A program made the translations under genes and the position numbers. The notes beneath the pieces are model-generated. The model was not told where the DNA came from and searched no databases. It was given only the letters and a program-made list of their open reading frames with translations. DNA of 64,000 nt from Protula sp. h YS-2021 (lineage: Eukaryota; Annelida; Polychaeta; Sabellida; Serpulidae): positions 51,903,103-51,967,102 of the forward strand of contig OX457031.1 of assembly GCA_949752745.1 (NCBI GenBank). The letters are read 5' to 3'. Below are positions 41,716 to 53,454 of this stretch, piece by piece; positions within the stretch are counted from its first letter, which is position 1, and each line of letters starts with the position of its first letter.

Positions 41716-42589
41716 GGACATCAACTACCCCACCCCACTCCAACAGAGCGTGAAATACAATCACAACATAATACACCGTGCTTGGATCAGAAAAAAAGTT
41801 TTCAGTGATCATGATTTTAATTAATCGACTTGAAGTCCTTTGTTTTTTACAATACAGCGTATGCTGGATGAGTAGTGTCAAATATTCTCATTACATAGTA
41901 CATTGTCTATCCAAGATTTAAACTCTTTGCTTCGTGCAAGCGGTTTATTCAGTTCAATTATCTGACATTTCAACAAAGGCACTGACATTTTTAACATAGA
42001 TTTCATGTGTGCACATCTCCTCTTCCCGCCAATGAAAGTGATGAATTGTTATATATGTATAAATTATGGAGCAAAATATATCCATAAAATCCTATTTATG
42101 CACTTCGTACTTTTTTATTACTTGCATTCAAGACCAACAACAAAAAACGAAAGAAAAGGCTGTATTTTTTGCAAGAAAAAGGCTATAAACATACTGATAA
42201 AGTGTAAAATGCATCTTCTGGTGCATGAACCAGGAATTACGTCATTATAAACAATCATAATAAATAAATGCAAAGCATCCACTTACTATGACAGTCACCT
42301 GTAAAACAGCACTCAATTAAGTTTATATATTAACAAAAAAAGATTTCTTATAAAAGCAGTCCCGTTTCCGGAATACTTTTAATCACTGCCCCACAGAGAA
42401 ACAGTACTAATTTCAATATTTAACTTCTTTTCATGTTAGTTCTTTACTTTGTCATCTGTTTGCATTTTTCAGTTGATTTAAGATTTTACTCCACTGTATC
42501 TTTAACCGACTGATGCCGACAACAAACATCTGTAACTATTTATGCATTGCTATTTTTATAACTTGAGTATTTTAATGCCAACTCAGGTA

Positions 42590-43260
42590 ATATACTACAG
42601 TACCCAGTTAACATTCGACGATGATCCAATGCTGAGTTCAGGTTGCGATTTCGACCCAACCAAATCGCAGCATTAAATTTGGTACTAATTCGGTAGTGAT
42701 TCGTCCCGACCATAGATCACAGTGTCTTTGAGACAACGTTCAATAAACATTGGATTAGCAACATTGTTTTGCTTTTGGTCACAACCAAACTCCAATTCTC
42801 TCCCTCGTCTCATCAATGCCTTTCGTGAAATTTTGAATAGACGTCGAAAAGTCGACGTCATATAGATGTTGGGCTACCACCCAAGCAACAACTTCATTTT
42901 TTATTGTTAACCGGAAATAAAACCCATCGCAGATTGGAAAGAGATCAAAATGAAGAATTTCAGGAGTCCGCAAGTTTCTTTCAAGACTGCTTTTGAGAAA
43001 TATTCATGAAGACTCTCATAAATATTGTGAGCTGCCGGATGACCCATAAAATGGGGGATACTTTGACTAGGAGGTGACCAAACCTTGTGATTTGCGCTGT
43101 ATAAATGTCGATTCTAGATTCATATTTTGGACATGCGTTGTTTCGTGTTCCATTTTTAACCTTGCTGCAGCAATGATTACACATCACATGATCGACGTCT
43201 ATCCAACGTCCACGGGTTGTCCGGCTTCCACAACCGAACAACGTCGCAACGTCAACTGGC
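42590..43260. repeat. Interspersed repeat related to 32.7-34.4 kb
   Basis: Shares aacgtc-rich segments, gcttttggtcacaacc and gattctagattcat with the earlier blocks. Non-coding. Confidence 0.55.
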
Positions 43261-43294
43261 TAAGTTTCAGTGAGGGACGAAAACGACAATTTAC

Positions 43295-43483
43295 CTGAGT
43301 AGTTAAGAACACTGGGACCTTCTCCCCTCAATTTGTTGACCTGACTGAGGGGTGAGTAGGAATCGTAGCTGGTTTTCACCGTGACTAGGGCCAACGAAGA
43401 TCTGTATTCATATCGGTTTGGCCCACCCATCTTGCGCAGCAGAATTTTGGCATCATTAGTTAGAGACTTTGTGTATTCATCCG
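43295..43483 (-). CDS. ILEI gene 1, exon C
   Basis: 189 nt, acceptor tttcAG and donor CAG|GTAAA. It encodes DEYTKSLTNDAKILLRKMGG, then YRSSLALVTVKT and GEGPSVLNYSG. Phase 1 at both ends. The TNDAK..L..MGG helix and RSSLAL strand match exon C of gene 2. It lies just left of the start of the segmental duplication (43750), so its partner in the left copy is outside the window. Confidence 0.82.
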
Positions 43484-44015
43484 CTGAAAAATAGAAAGAC
43501 TCCGTGTATTCATTCGCTGAAAAATATCACCACATTAGTTTTTTTATATTCCAAAACTAATACAAAGAGTTGTCGATATTTAGTTTTTTAGAATTATTTT
43601 TAATCTCTTTTTACGACGTAACGACGTTTTCCCGCGTGTTTTGTGTTTATACTCGATGTTTCGGCCTACCATGGACCGTGTCACATATCACGACGTCAGT
43701 ATTGATAAAAGAACCATGCAGTTGGTTCAGAATGAAGATCGTGGGCTGCAATCTTTGTTATACTTACATATGTGTCTGTGTTTTAAATGGACATTACAAG
43801 ACCCCCCACACGCTCCTCACCCCTCACCCCCTCACTCCCCTCACCCTCATCCTCCTCCCCCTCCTCACTCCTGCTGATTCCACTAAGGCGCTTCGAACAC
43901 CAGTATACATGAGAAACAAACGTGAGCAACAGCTCTCGTTGAAAACTGATCCAATTGACTGACGCGCGTACCTGTAGCCAGTAAGAAAGCGGTTCTAGTT
44001 GACTGAGGCGCCTAC

Positions 44016-44118
44016 CTGTAGCCAGCAGGATGACGGTTCCAGGCAGTGCTCCCTCGATAAAGCCGTTGAACCTCCAGGATTCCTCCTCCTTCTCGTGAGT
44101 ATTGAAGGAGTCTCCATC
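44016..44118 (-). CDS. ILEI gene 1, exon B
   Basis: 103 nt, acceptor tgacAG and donor CAG|GTAGG. It encodes DGDSFNTHEKEEESWRFNGF, then GALPGTVILLAT, phase 0 in and 1 out. Near-identical copy at 263-365; same length as gene 2 exon B. Confidence 0.82.
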
Positions 44119-44698
44119 CTGTCACATGTTAATATAAACATAGGCCTAATTATTGAATTACATGTATACCCCTAGAAATTTAACATACAGCGAATTTTGC
44201 TCACATTGTACCTAAATTTGCATATTTTCACCCAGAAACCGTTGTTTTCAGCAGCATTTGACAACATACTGAAATCAACAATTTTCTTCATTGTCACATT
44301 TGCATGGGTGAAGGGGATATTCGGTGCTAGGCAACCAGTTTCCATTGTAGAGATGACATTCTTACGGCATTCTGGTTTTAATGCGCGGTGTCACTGAGCA
44401 ATAAATGCGTGCCGTTTATGAAGAGCGAAAAAAGATACATAAAACCAAATTTCAACAAAAAATATTCTATGTGTAATTTAACTAATTCATATGTTTACAC
44501 AAAAAAGTTAGTAGAACTGAGCTTAACTTTTATACATTGCCAGCATCAAGCAGTGAATGCCTGGATTCGCTACTTAGTGTCTTCTAGAAATTATTCCAGT
44601 GTATAAAGGATTGCTTCAAGTATCAAACTCAGCATCAATAATTTGATAATCGGAAATATTCCATACAAATCTTATCTATGACGTATACTTTTGTTTAC

Positions 44699-44874
44699 CC
44701 CGATTTGGTCATCTGAATTTATCAGCAGCACAAAGATCCCGGTTCCGATGTTAGCGTCGCGGTAGTGACTGGCCTTGTACTCTTTGCCGTTCACGCTGAT
44801 GTAGCTCTCCCATACGTTGTGGAATGTGTCTTCGTATGAAGGACTGGTTATTTTGTATGACCATTGCTCATCCC
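44699..44874 (-). CDS. ILEI gene 1, exon A
   Basis: 176 nt, acceptor gtgcAG and donor GG|GTAAAC. It encodes DEQWSYKITSPSYEDTFHNV, then WESYISVNGKEYKASHY and NIGTGIFVLLINSDD. Exons A, B and C lie in order on the minus strand with matching phases (1-0, 0-1, 1-1), giving a full ILEI domain of about 155 residues. Upstream (signal peptide) and terminal exons were not identified. The Cys that occupies the Trp5 place in the left copy is changed here. Confidence 0.82.
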
Positions 44875-45983
44875 CTGCACAGTCCAAGAGTGCCAAATGA
44901 CTATGATGTTATTTTGTCCATAGCTATAAGTGAACATTATCGGACCATTTGAATTAATCCTGTACAATTACAACAACGGTGTCAAGTCAGAGTTTCTTTT
45001 GATCAGTTTTGTGGGGAAAACCTGGTCTTAGCTTGAACGTTTGCATTATTAAACCATAAATTATTAAATGAAGCAAACTGTAATTTAAAGACTGTTTGAT
45101 GAGTTATGTAGAAGCACGAGTTTATTTGGGATAAAAAATTTGTTGGATGGAAAATCGAGCAACGATTTCAGCGCGTTGTTGACGGAAGTAAATTTTTAAC
45201 TCGATCTTCGAGCTTTCGAGTTTCCCAGACATATATTCAGAGCGCCGGGTGGGAGATGCAATCAGGCGTTGTTTACCTGCACGTGCCATACCGCTGAGAA
45301 GTGCCATTGCTGCACATGCGTGAAACGCTCCAATGATCATCATTGTCTGCAAGTAACGTAATCATTATGCACCAGCTGCATACTACATCGTGCTCTGAAT
45401 ATATACATATATATTGTTCACATTCTTAGGGTGACAGAGCATACTTTATTCCGCCTTCATAACGAGGGGAAAATACCGTAACCATAGATATTTTTCCGGA
45501 AATTTTAAACGTATTTTATGAATGAGACACAAGGAAAGGGATACGACCATACAATAAATGAGAACGCCCCGCAATTGGAGCTACTGTTCCATAGCCCCGT
45601 TCTAGTTGCCTTATATTAAGAAGTAAAATAGAAAATAGGACCCTCCTGTTATCAGGGCGCTTAGTTCAATGAAACTGATAGTTCTATTTCGTGAGGAATA
45701 TCACGTTAAATTCACGTGAAATTCAAGAACGATTCTTGCTAGATTCACGTGCGATTCACATGAGTCTCAACAAGGTGTTTTGATTCATAATTTTGAATGT
45801 TATTGGCTGAAAGATATTATATTAAACTGCCTCTACGGATAACAAAATGTTCGCATTTACTAAAACAAGTTATTTGCTAAAATTCTTTAAATATAAATAT
45901 AAATATCATTTTGAATAAAATTATGAATAATAGAAAATCTTCTTTTGAAATAGTCTCACCTTAACTTGTAGTCCAGTTCCGAT

Positions 45984-45989
45984 ATATCG
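45984..45989 (+). repeat. 6-bp target-site duplication, left (atatcg)
   Basis: Identical to 49757-49762. The unoccupied paralogue at about 3149-3154 has a single atatcg in gttccgatatatcgagtga. Confidence 0.92.
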
Positions 45990-46901
45990 AGTAGTCTACG
46001 GGTCTGTTGGGTCTACAAAGCACCGATTGACCTCTGGGATATAGAGAGTGCAAACCTTGTTGTAGGGTGTGATATACGGCTTTGTTTATGAACAAGACCG
46101 TATAAAGTCAAATGAAAAAATCCCATAATATATATTTATATCCAAAATATTAATGTAACATTGTGTATAATTATACGATAATTCAATTCCAAAATATGAG
46201 GGTCTCTCAGCCATTTCAAATGCCCAGAGCTCACGACGTCATATTCTATTTATAGAAGATCCTACCTGAATAGTTGGTGGTGTAAGAATTTATGCTGACG
46301 TAGCACTGTTGCTTAAAAAATACGTTATTGTCTTTTAAGATAACATATTTTTTTATATTTTATTCCATATAAATAATTTGTCAATCACATTCTTTAAATA
46401 ATATTTTGCTGTATCGGTTAAATACGAGATTTTCTCCTCAAAACTATCAATTTGTGATAGGCCAATAACAATTAGGTACTCTCCCCTTGAAATAACCCCC
46501 AACCTCGCTATAAGGGTATATAAGGCAAACATGCGTGAATAATCCTCATTATGTAGTTAGAAGCAGCAACATCTAAAGATCTTGCTACTAAAGGAATATC
46601 TCAGCTTTCAAAGGATAAAATTAAGTATGTATTTGCATATCGGCATCATGAATTACCCCACACTTTTTATTACTCTTTATACTTAACCCCCGTATAAGGG
46701 GCTTGACATTATAAATACCTCTGCGGTGTATTGATTAGCTAGACTATACCAGACAAAGAATACTGATGTTTATTTTTAACCCCACTGAGGTAATGTTATT
46801 GTCACGTGATCTATTCTAACACAATGCATAGCCTAAACACATTCAGAACCGCATCTAGAACATTGTATTAAGAAAACCATTTATCATTTTGCAGACAACA
46901 A

Positions 46902-47110
46902 TGTTTTCCAAGCCAACGCCCAACGCCTTCGTGGGTTACGTTTGTAATAAAACGTTTGGTAGGAAAGATACTCTAAACAGACATATGCTGAAGCATGTTG
47001 ATTTCAATCTATACCATTGTGATGATTGAATGGTAACATTAACCAGTAAAGACAGCCTTCTACGTCATAAAAGTGTCTACCACCAAACAGGGGATGGACG
47101 ACCTTTAGAA
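46902..47110 (+). pseudogene. C2H2 zinc-finger fragment in the mini-Polinton arm
   Basis: After a cagACAACAATG context, the plus frame reads MFSKPTPNAFVGYVCNKTFG, then RKDTLNRHMLKH: a C2H2 finger with its first Cys lost. A second finger (LYHCDD, stop, then SKDSLLRHKSVYH) has TGA where a Cys is expected. The inverted copy lies at about 48640-48845 on the minus strand. Polintons of this class often carry finger proteins near their ends. Confidence 0.55.
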
Positions 47111-47399
47111 GAGTGTATCTTCTAGTTGTATGTTTGCCACCCAGCTCGCGTTGTGCAGTTCTACTGAAATATGTCGCTAGGCATACATCTTCATTATTTT
47201 CTAACACGTCGTTGGGAGCAGTGTCTGTGATACTGTGCTCCGGAGCTCCGACTAATGATTCTTCAAAACTCTGTTGTTTCTTTAATAACTGGGAGCTCCG
47301 GAGCTCCAGTGCTCCAGCAGCGTTATGATATCTTTGTATGTGTCTTTTTAAATTAAATGGTGTGCTTGCTGTTTGGTCACAAATGGTACAACAATACAT
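47004..47399 (-). CDS. Finger-containing ORF spanning arm and centre of mini-Polinton
   Basis: 131 codons on the minus strand. Residues 3-25 form a complete C2H2 finger (CCTICDQTASTPFNLKRHIQ, then RYH). The rest (LGGKHTTRRYTLLKVVHPLF, FYDVEGCLYWLML) is repeated in the other arm at 48541-48741 (plus strand), because it lies within the inverted repeat. The frame is open in both arms, suggesting recent origin or constraint. Function unknown. Confidence 0.4.
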   Translation of the reverse strand: MYCCTICDQTASTPFNLKRHIQRYHNAAGALELRSSQLLKKQQSFEESLVGAPEHSITDTAPNDVLENNEDVCLATYFSRTAQRELGGKHTTRRYTLLKVVHPLFGGRHFYDVEGCLYWLMLPFNHHNGID

Positions 47400-47622
47400 C
47401 CTAACTGTTCAACGTCTTTCGATCAAATGGGGGTATGTCATGTTTCTGTTTTTATTTATGCCAACATCCGTATAGCAGGGTGTTGTAGTCTTCACTGATG
47501 ACGCGCTTGTTAAAAACCATCTTGTATTCTTTTGTCTCATCTGATGTTAACAGGTGCACGGAGCTCCCAGTTATTAAAGAAACAACAGAGTTTTGAAGAA
47601 TCATTAGTCGGAGCTCCGCAGC
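47238..47622. repeat. Inner inverted repeat of the mini-Polinton
   Basis: 47238-47303 is repeated inverted at 47556-47622 (core ggagctccgactaatgattc / gaatcattagtcggagctcc). The loop is about 250 bp. It duplicates the finger-linker coding segment in opposite orientation. Confidence 0.75.
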
Positions 47623-47703
47623 TCCGATACATTAAAAAGGCCAAGCCCTAATGTGAAATAATCAACCGCAATACTTCTCAACCTCCAGAGCCCCGATGAA
47701 GAA

Positions 47704-48140
47704 GTGAGGCCGGATGTAGAACCAAGATTTGGTATGCTAAAAATTTCAACAGTTCCGGTCACACTCAAGCACCCATTCACCATGAATATTTCCGGACCGA
47801 GCCAGAGCGGGAAGAGCTATCTCGTAAAAAATATATTGCAACAGGACAAGATTTTGCCAAGACCAGACAGGATCGTTTACCTATACAAGCGATGGTAGCC
47901 ATTATTTACAGAAATGCAGCACACAGTTCCCAATATCGAGTTTATGCAAGGCATTCCACCCAGTCTGGATGATGACGATTTTTTGATACTCAGAAGAACA
48001 ATGTGATTATACTTGACGACATGATGTCCAGTACAGCCCAAGACCAGCGAATAGCTGATTTGTTTACTGAAGGAAGCCACCATAGATCACTCAGCTGTAT
48101 AAACATCACCCAGTCCTTGTTTCCTCAAGGCAAAGGGGCC
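47704..48140 (+). pseudogene. Packaging ATPase fragment (mini-Polinton)
   Basis: The frame from 47704 reads FTMNISGPSQSGKSYLVKNI: Walker A GPSQSGKS. It stops at 47896. Shifted frames continue with NIEFMQGIPPSL and NNVIILDDMMSST (Walker B) and end near INITQSLFPQGKG. This is the same family as 11540-12199 but from a different lineage (GPSQSGKS against GPTGSGKT). It is inactivated by a stop and frameshifts. Confidence 0.8.
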
Positions 48141-48159
48141 GTTACGGATTCAAATATAT

Positions 48160-48480
48160 ACTCGTCGTAGTAGACACATTCTCAAAGTATCTATGGCTGC
48201 GCCCATTGAAGGACAAAACAGGAATGTCTGTGGCGAAAGCCTTCAAAGACATCTTTAATGAGGGGAGAATGTCGAATAGAATACGCAGTGACAAGGGCCA
48301 GGAAGTTCGCGCCAATGCCGTCAAGTCACTTTTGAAATCTAGAGATATTCGCCAGTTGTTTGTTCAAAATGAAAACAAGGCATCCATCAGTGAAAGGGCA
48401 ATGAAAACCATCAAGTCTAAGATATACCGGTATTTCACCTACAAAAATGCCTTCACATACATTGACCAGCCCAGAATTTT
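48160..48480 (+). pseudogene. DDE integrase core fragment (mini-Polinton)
   Basis: The plus frame reads VVVDTFSKYLWLRPLKDKTG, NRIRSDKGQEVRANAVKSL and NKASISERAMKTIKSKIY, containing the second Asp and catalytic Glu of the Polinton integrase. The first catalytic Asp and the chromodomain are missing. It begins about 20 bp after the ATPase fragment, an order opposite to the usual integrase-then-ATPase. Confidence 0.8.
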
Positions 48481-50449
48481 GCCGATGGATATAATGCAAC
48501 AGTCCACAGTACCACAGACACTGCTCCCAACGACGTGACAGAAAATAATGAAGAAGATGTCCGCCTAGCGACATATTTCAGTAGAACTGCACAACGCGAG
48601 CTGGGTGGCAAATATAAAACTAGAAGATACACTCTTCTAAAGGTCGTTTATTCCCTGTTTGGTGGTAGGCACTTTTATGACGTAGAAGGCTGTCTTTACG
48701 GATTAATGTTACAATTCAATCATCACAATGGTATAGATTGAAATCAACATGCTTCAGCATATGTCTGTTTAGAGTATCTTTCCTACCAAACGTTTTATTA
48801 CAAACGTAACCCACGCAGGCGTTGGGCATTGGCTTGGAAAACATTGTTGTCTGCAAAATGATAAACGGGTTTCTTAATACAATGTTCTAGATGCGGTTCT
48901 GAATGCGTTTAGGCTATGCATTGTGTTAGAATAGATCACGTGACAATAACATTACCTCAGTGGGGTTGAAAAATAGTATCAGTATTCTTTGTCTGGTAGA
49001 GTCTAGCTAATCAATACACCGCAGAGGTATTTATAATGTCAAGCCCCTTATACGGGGGTTAAGTATAAAGAGTAATAAAAAGTGTGGGGTAATTCATGAT
49101 GCCGATATGCAAATACATACTTAATTTTATCCTTTGAAAGCTGAGATATTCCTTTAGTAGCAAGACCTTTAGATGTTGCTGCTTCTAACTACATAATGAG
49201 GATTATTCACGCATGTTTGCCTTATATACCCTTATAGCGAGGTTGGGGGTTATTTCAAGGGGAGAGTACCTAATTGTTATTGGTCTATCACAAATTGATA
49301 GTTTTGAGGAGAAAATCTCGTATTTAACCGATACAGCAAAATATTATTTAAAGAATGTGATTGACAAATTATTTATATGGAATAAAATATAAAAAAAATA
49401 TGTTATCTTAAAAGACAATAACGTATTTTTTAAGCAAAAGTGCTACGTCAGCATAAATTCTTACACCACCAACTATTCAGGTAGGATCTTCTATAAGTAG
49501 AATATGACGTCGTGAGCTCTGGGCATTTGAAATGGCTGAGAGACCCTCATATTTTGGAATTGAATAATCGTATAATTATACACAATGTTACATTAATATT
49601 TTGGATATAAATATATATTATGGGATTTTTTCATTTGACTTTATACGGTCTTGTTCATAAACAAAGCCGTATATCACACCCTACAACCAGGTTTGCACTC
49701 TCTATATCCCAGAGGTCAATCGGTGCTTTGTGGACCCAACAGACCCGTAGACTACTATATCGAGTGATTTCATGTTGCTCGTTCGCTTATACGGCGCTTG
49801 GTCAATGAAGAAGTTTATGTCATAAAATAAGGCTGTAATTTGCTCATGGTCTGATTAATAAAACTTAATATGTCTCCTGTGAAAACACTAGCACCAGGTG
49901 AGCGTAGTCGATCAGCTCCTACAAGAGATAACGGCTTTCACAGGAAAAGGCACCAGGCTTCATGCCTTACCGTTACATTGTAAAACAGAAATAATCTTTA
50001 TTTTTATTGATACGCTTTTAACCAAAAGTTGCAGAGAAATTACTCGGAATTTATATGATACCAGGGGGGGGGGGAGATTCTGTCATTTACCCCCATCCCC
50101 AACCCCCACCCCGCACCCCACCTGTGGTGGGGGCGTATTGGTACTGAACAAATCCTTCTTAAAGCTATTTAGCAAGAAAAAAAAACGAATCACATGATAT
50201 ATACTTGTGCAATTTAAAAATAGATATAAATTGTTATATTTAAAGAAGTATTCAATAAGCTTCCAGAAAAATTCACAAAAAACAGATATTCACTGAAAAT
50301 ACACAAAAATCTGCCCAATACAAACTGAACAACAACGGGAACAAAATGAGCCGATTTATCCGCCCTTTGCGGAATCTTGTGGCATTCCGCAATCAATGCG
50401 TATCTCAGCTCCAGATGGCTTTGTGACGGCTTCATGCGGGCTTTCATGG

Positions 50450-51405
50450 CGGAGGCGTGCGGACTGTTATAGCGGAGGCGTGCGGACTGTTATAGCCGAG
50501 GCGTGCGGACTGTTATAGCGGAGGCGTGCGGACTGTTATAGCGGAGGCGTGCGGACTGTTATAGCGGAGGCGTGCGGACTGTTATAGCCGAGGCGTACGG
50601 ACTGTTATAGCGGAGGCGTGCGGACTGTTATAGCGGAGGCGTGCGGACTGTTATAGCCGAGGCGTACGGACTGTTATAGCGGAGGCGTACGGACTGTTAT
50701 AGCGGAGGCGTGCGGACTGTTATAGCGGAGGCGTGCGGACTGTTATAGCCGAGGCGTGCGGACTGTTATAGCCGAGGCGTGCGGACTGTTATAGCCGAGG
50801 CGTGCGGACTGTTATAGCGGAGGCGTGCGGACTGTTATAGCCGAGGCGTGCGGACTGTTATAGCGAAGGCGTGCGGACTGTTATAGCGGAGGCGTGCGGA
50901 CTGTTATAGCCGAGGCGTGCGGACTGTTATAGCCGAGGCGTGCGGACTGTTATAGCCGAGGCGTGCGGACTGTTATAGCCGAGGCGTGCGGACTGTTATA
51001 GCCGAGGCGTGCGGACTGTTATAGCCGAGGCGTGCGGACTGTTATAGCCGAGGCGTGCGGACTGTTATAGCCGAGGCGTGCGGACTGTTATAGCCGAGGC
51101 GTGCGGACTGTTATAGCGGAGGCGTGCGGACTGTTATAGCGGAGGCGTGCGGACTGTTATAGCGGAGGCGTGCGGACTGTTATAGCGGAGGCGTGCGGAC
51201 TGTTATAGCGGAGGCGTGCGGACTGTTATAGCCGAGGCGTGCGGACTGTTATAGCGGAGGCGTGCGGACTGTTATAGCCGAGGCGTGCGGACTGTTATAG
51301 CGGAGGCGTGCGGACTGTTATAGCCGAGGCGTGCGGACTGTTATAGCCGAGGCGTGCGGACTGTTATAGCCGAGGCGTGCGGACTGTTATAGCCGAGGCG
51401 TACGG
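50450..51405. repeat. 23-bp satellite array, about 41 copies
   Basis: Unit gcgtgcggactgttatagcSgag with S = g or c. Units are near-identical apart from this g/c choice and a few gtac variants (50590, 50660, 50690, 51402). It is absent from the left duplication copy. No spacers, so it is not CRISPR. Confidence 0.97.
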
Positions 51406-51526
51406 GCTCCAAGTACACGATCGCGCACATCCCAAGGCTGTTCAATAGGGGTCATATTAGATGAGTACGGAGGCCGTTGTAGTGTCTGAATCTGGTCAGC
51501 GCGTAAAAAACTAGACTGGCAAGTTT

Positions 51527-52175
51527 TTTTGTTAAACCAAAAACGGATATATCTACCCCCCCCCCCCCCCAATCAGTCACGTGGAAAAAATTCCTTGCTT
51601 AAAAGTACAACATTGGCGAACCCAAAAAATTAAAAAAATCGACAAAAATAGATTTTTACAGAAAATGAAGAAGAACTTCGCAGTAAACATTTGCACTATA
51701 TGTGGATTCTTCTTGCCACGTCTCAGCCTAATCCAACAAACTGTTTCAGAGATATCGCAACAATATGACTAAAAAACTTAAAAATCAGAAATTTAAAAAA
51801 TCGCCATAATACATTTTCTACGGAAATGAAGAAAAACTTTGCAGTATACATTTGCGCTATATGTGTGTTCTTGTTGGGACGTCTGGTCTGAGCCTTATCG
51901 GACTGTTTTGGAGATAGAGATAAAGTGAAAAAAATGCACGACCCCCCCCCCCCCCCCACTCCACCCCTCTATGTTAAAAATTTGCCAAAAATAGAATTTT
52001 TAAAGGAACGTATAAAAAAATAATACGGGCATCATCTAGACATGTCTCACAATATGTATGTATGTTTTGAGAAAAATCGACTCATTAATTTCATATGAGC
52101 TCACTGCGGACAGACGGAAGGACGGACGGACACACCAAATGCTATATATGTCGCCCTTAGGGGGGACATATAATG
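51527..52175 (+). mobile_element. Interspersed element with atatgtctcccc ends, short copy
   Basis: Begins tttttgttaaaccaaaaacgg and ends ggggggacatataa, inverted to one another in the outer bases. Inside are two tandem units with cttcgcagtaaacatttgcac and cctaatccaacaaactgttt, then ctgcggacagacgg. A longer copy lies at 60503-61582. Confidence 0.7.
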
Positions 52176-52189
52176 ATGCACATATTTCC

Positions 52190-52598
52190 GCCACGTGAAG
52201 GCGCGCGTTTTGCAAAAAAAAATCGCTGTTCGGTCGTTTGTACAGTATGGTACGATTTCGACTTCTATAAGATAGTTTCCGCATAACGCCATCCGATCAG
52301 TTGCCTTTGCCATTGATGACTAGCAGAGGTAAATTCCAACTAAATCGAATAGCACCCGACACCATTGTTCTCTCTCCACCAACTCCATCGACTTCACGAA
52401 CAGACGCTCGCGCGGATCGCTCTGCTCGCCGCCTGTGTACTTGCTGGCGGACGTCATTTCGAAACAACGGAAACCACCACTCGTCGCTAAACACTACGCG
52501 AATCTACGAAACTCATGGCCAACGGTTTCTCAAACGGTTGGTTCCCCCCGTCTCGTTGAAGCAGTCGTCGTCGTTTGTTTAACACTGGTCCGACATGC
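52190..52598 (-). pseudogene. Tc1/mariner-type transposase fragment (right copy)
   Basis: The minus strand reads FSDEWWFPLFRNDVRQQVHR, then VREVDGVGGERTMVSGAIRF and LPLLVINGKGN, with a broken continuation. It is the counterpart of 3545-3932. Beyond 52598 (gctcaccgggtcactgcag) it continues where the left copy is cut by the Polinton. Confidence 0.75.
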
Positions 52599-53454
52599 GC
52601 TCACCGGGTCACTGCAGATCAAGAGCGATCGCAGACATGTGTCGTTCTAGTAGCTCGATCTTGCTCCGGCAACAGTAATTTGATTGGCTCGGGTGGTTGT
52701 GACATTCCGGTATGACCCACACCAGTTGTTCGCCAGCTTAGGCCTGGCATTTTAGCTTCTTTTTTGTTTGAATTGTAGTTACTGGAAATGATTGTGCTTT
52801 TACTTGGGCCATAAATATGCGTGATTTGAAAAAAAAACAAAATCAGGTGGCCAATGGAAAATATTTCAGATTGCAACTGTTAATTGCTTTGTATCAATCT
52901 CGTTTATTCGTGTCAAACAAAGTGTAATAAACGGACATTGGGTTTGTAATTGATAGAAAACAAAAATTATTTCATTTCGTCGAACTTAATACTGCGAAAA
53001 ATGTTACATAGCTGCGGTTTTAAATTGCGTTAGCAGAGAAAAAAAGAGGGCTGGCACAACGTTTCATCTTGAACATTGAGAGGCGTAATACCCTGTACAG
53101 GTTTTAATGATTACAAGCGAATGCTGTTATATGACATTGCCAAAGCAACACCCAGGGGCCGAGTGAAGATAATCATGGTTCAGGACAAACCGGTGGGAGG
53201 GGAGGGAGGGAATGCACTTGGTGTCTTATGTGTTATCATGCGCGTACAAAGAAACGCGGAGAAAGGATGGTAATTCTGAGGCTAGCCGCAATCCGCGCGG
53301 AGTGCCAATTTCGTTATAAAAGAGGGTTAATTTTCATTCAGTACTCCGCATTTCCCATAAAAAAGGGGGAGGGGGTTCTTTCGGAACTGCACTTCGCTTT
53401 CAGTACAAAAAGGGGGTATTAAAGTCAAACTTTGCACTACGCGTTTAGGGGTCG
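52599..53454. other. Non-coding, with repeat fragment
   Basis: No supported gene. The part 53180-53450 belongs to the gcggagaaagg family seen at 34990-35240 and 56490-56990. Confidence 0.5.

Larger units (their letters stand above)
45990..49756. mobile_element. Mini-Polinton, 3.77 kb, chimeric
   Basis: Ends are agtagtctacggg inward on both sides, flanked by atatcg. Inverted arms are about 1.25 kb each (45990-47245 and 48500-49756). The 1.25 kb centre carries fragments of a packaging ATPase and a DDE integrase joined together. It lacks polymerase, capsid and protease genes. The arms encode zinc-finger fragments. It must have been moved by proteins from a full-length relative. Its ends differ from those of the 19.7 kb element except for the outermost agtag. 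Confidence 0.92.
43750..50110. repeat. Segmental duplication, right copy (with inserted mini-Polinton)
   Basis: Matches 1-3540 except for the 45990-49756 insertion and small indels. It contains exons A and B of ILEI gene 1. Confidence 0.9.

Noticed and set aside
50450..51405. Possible CRISPR array
   Set aside because: Units abut with no spacers, and the context is animal DNA. It is a satellite.
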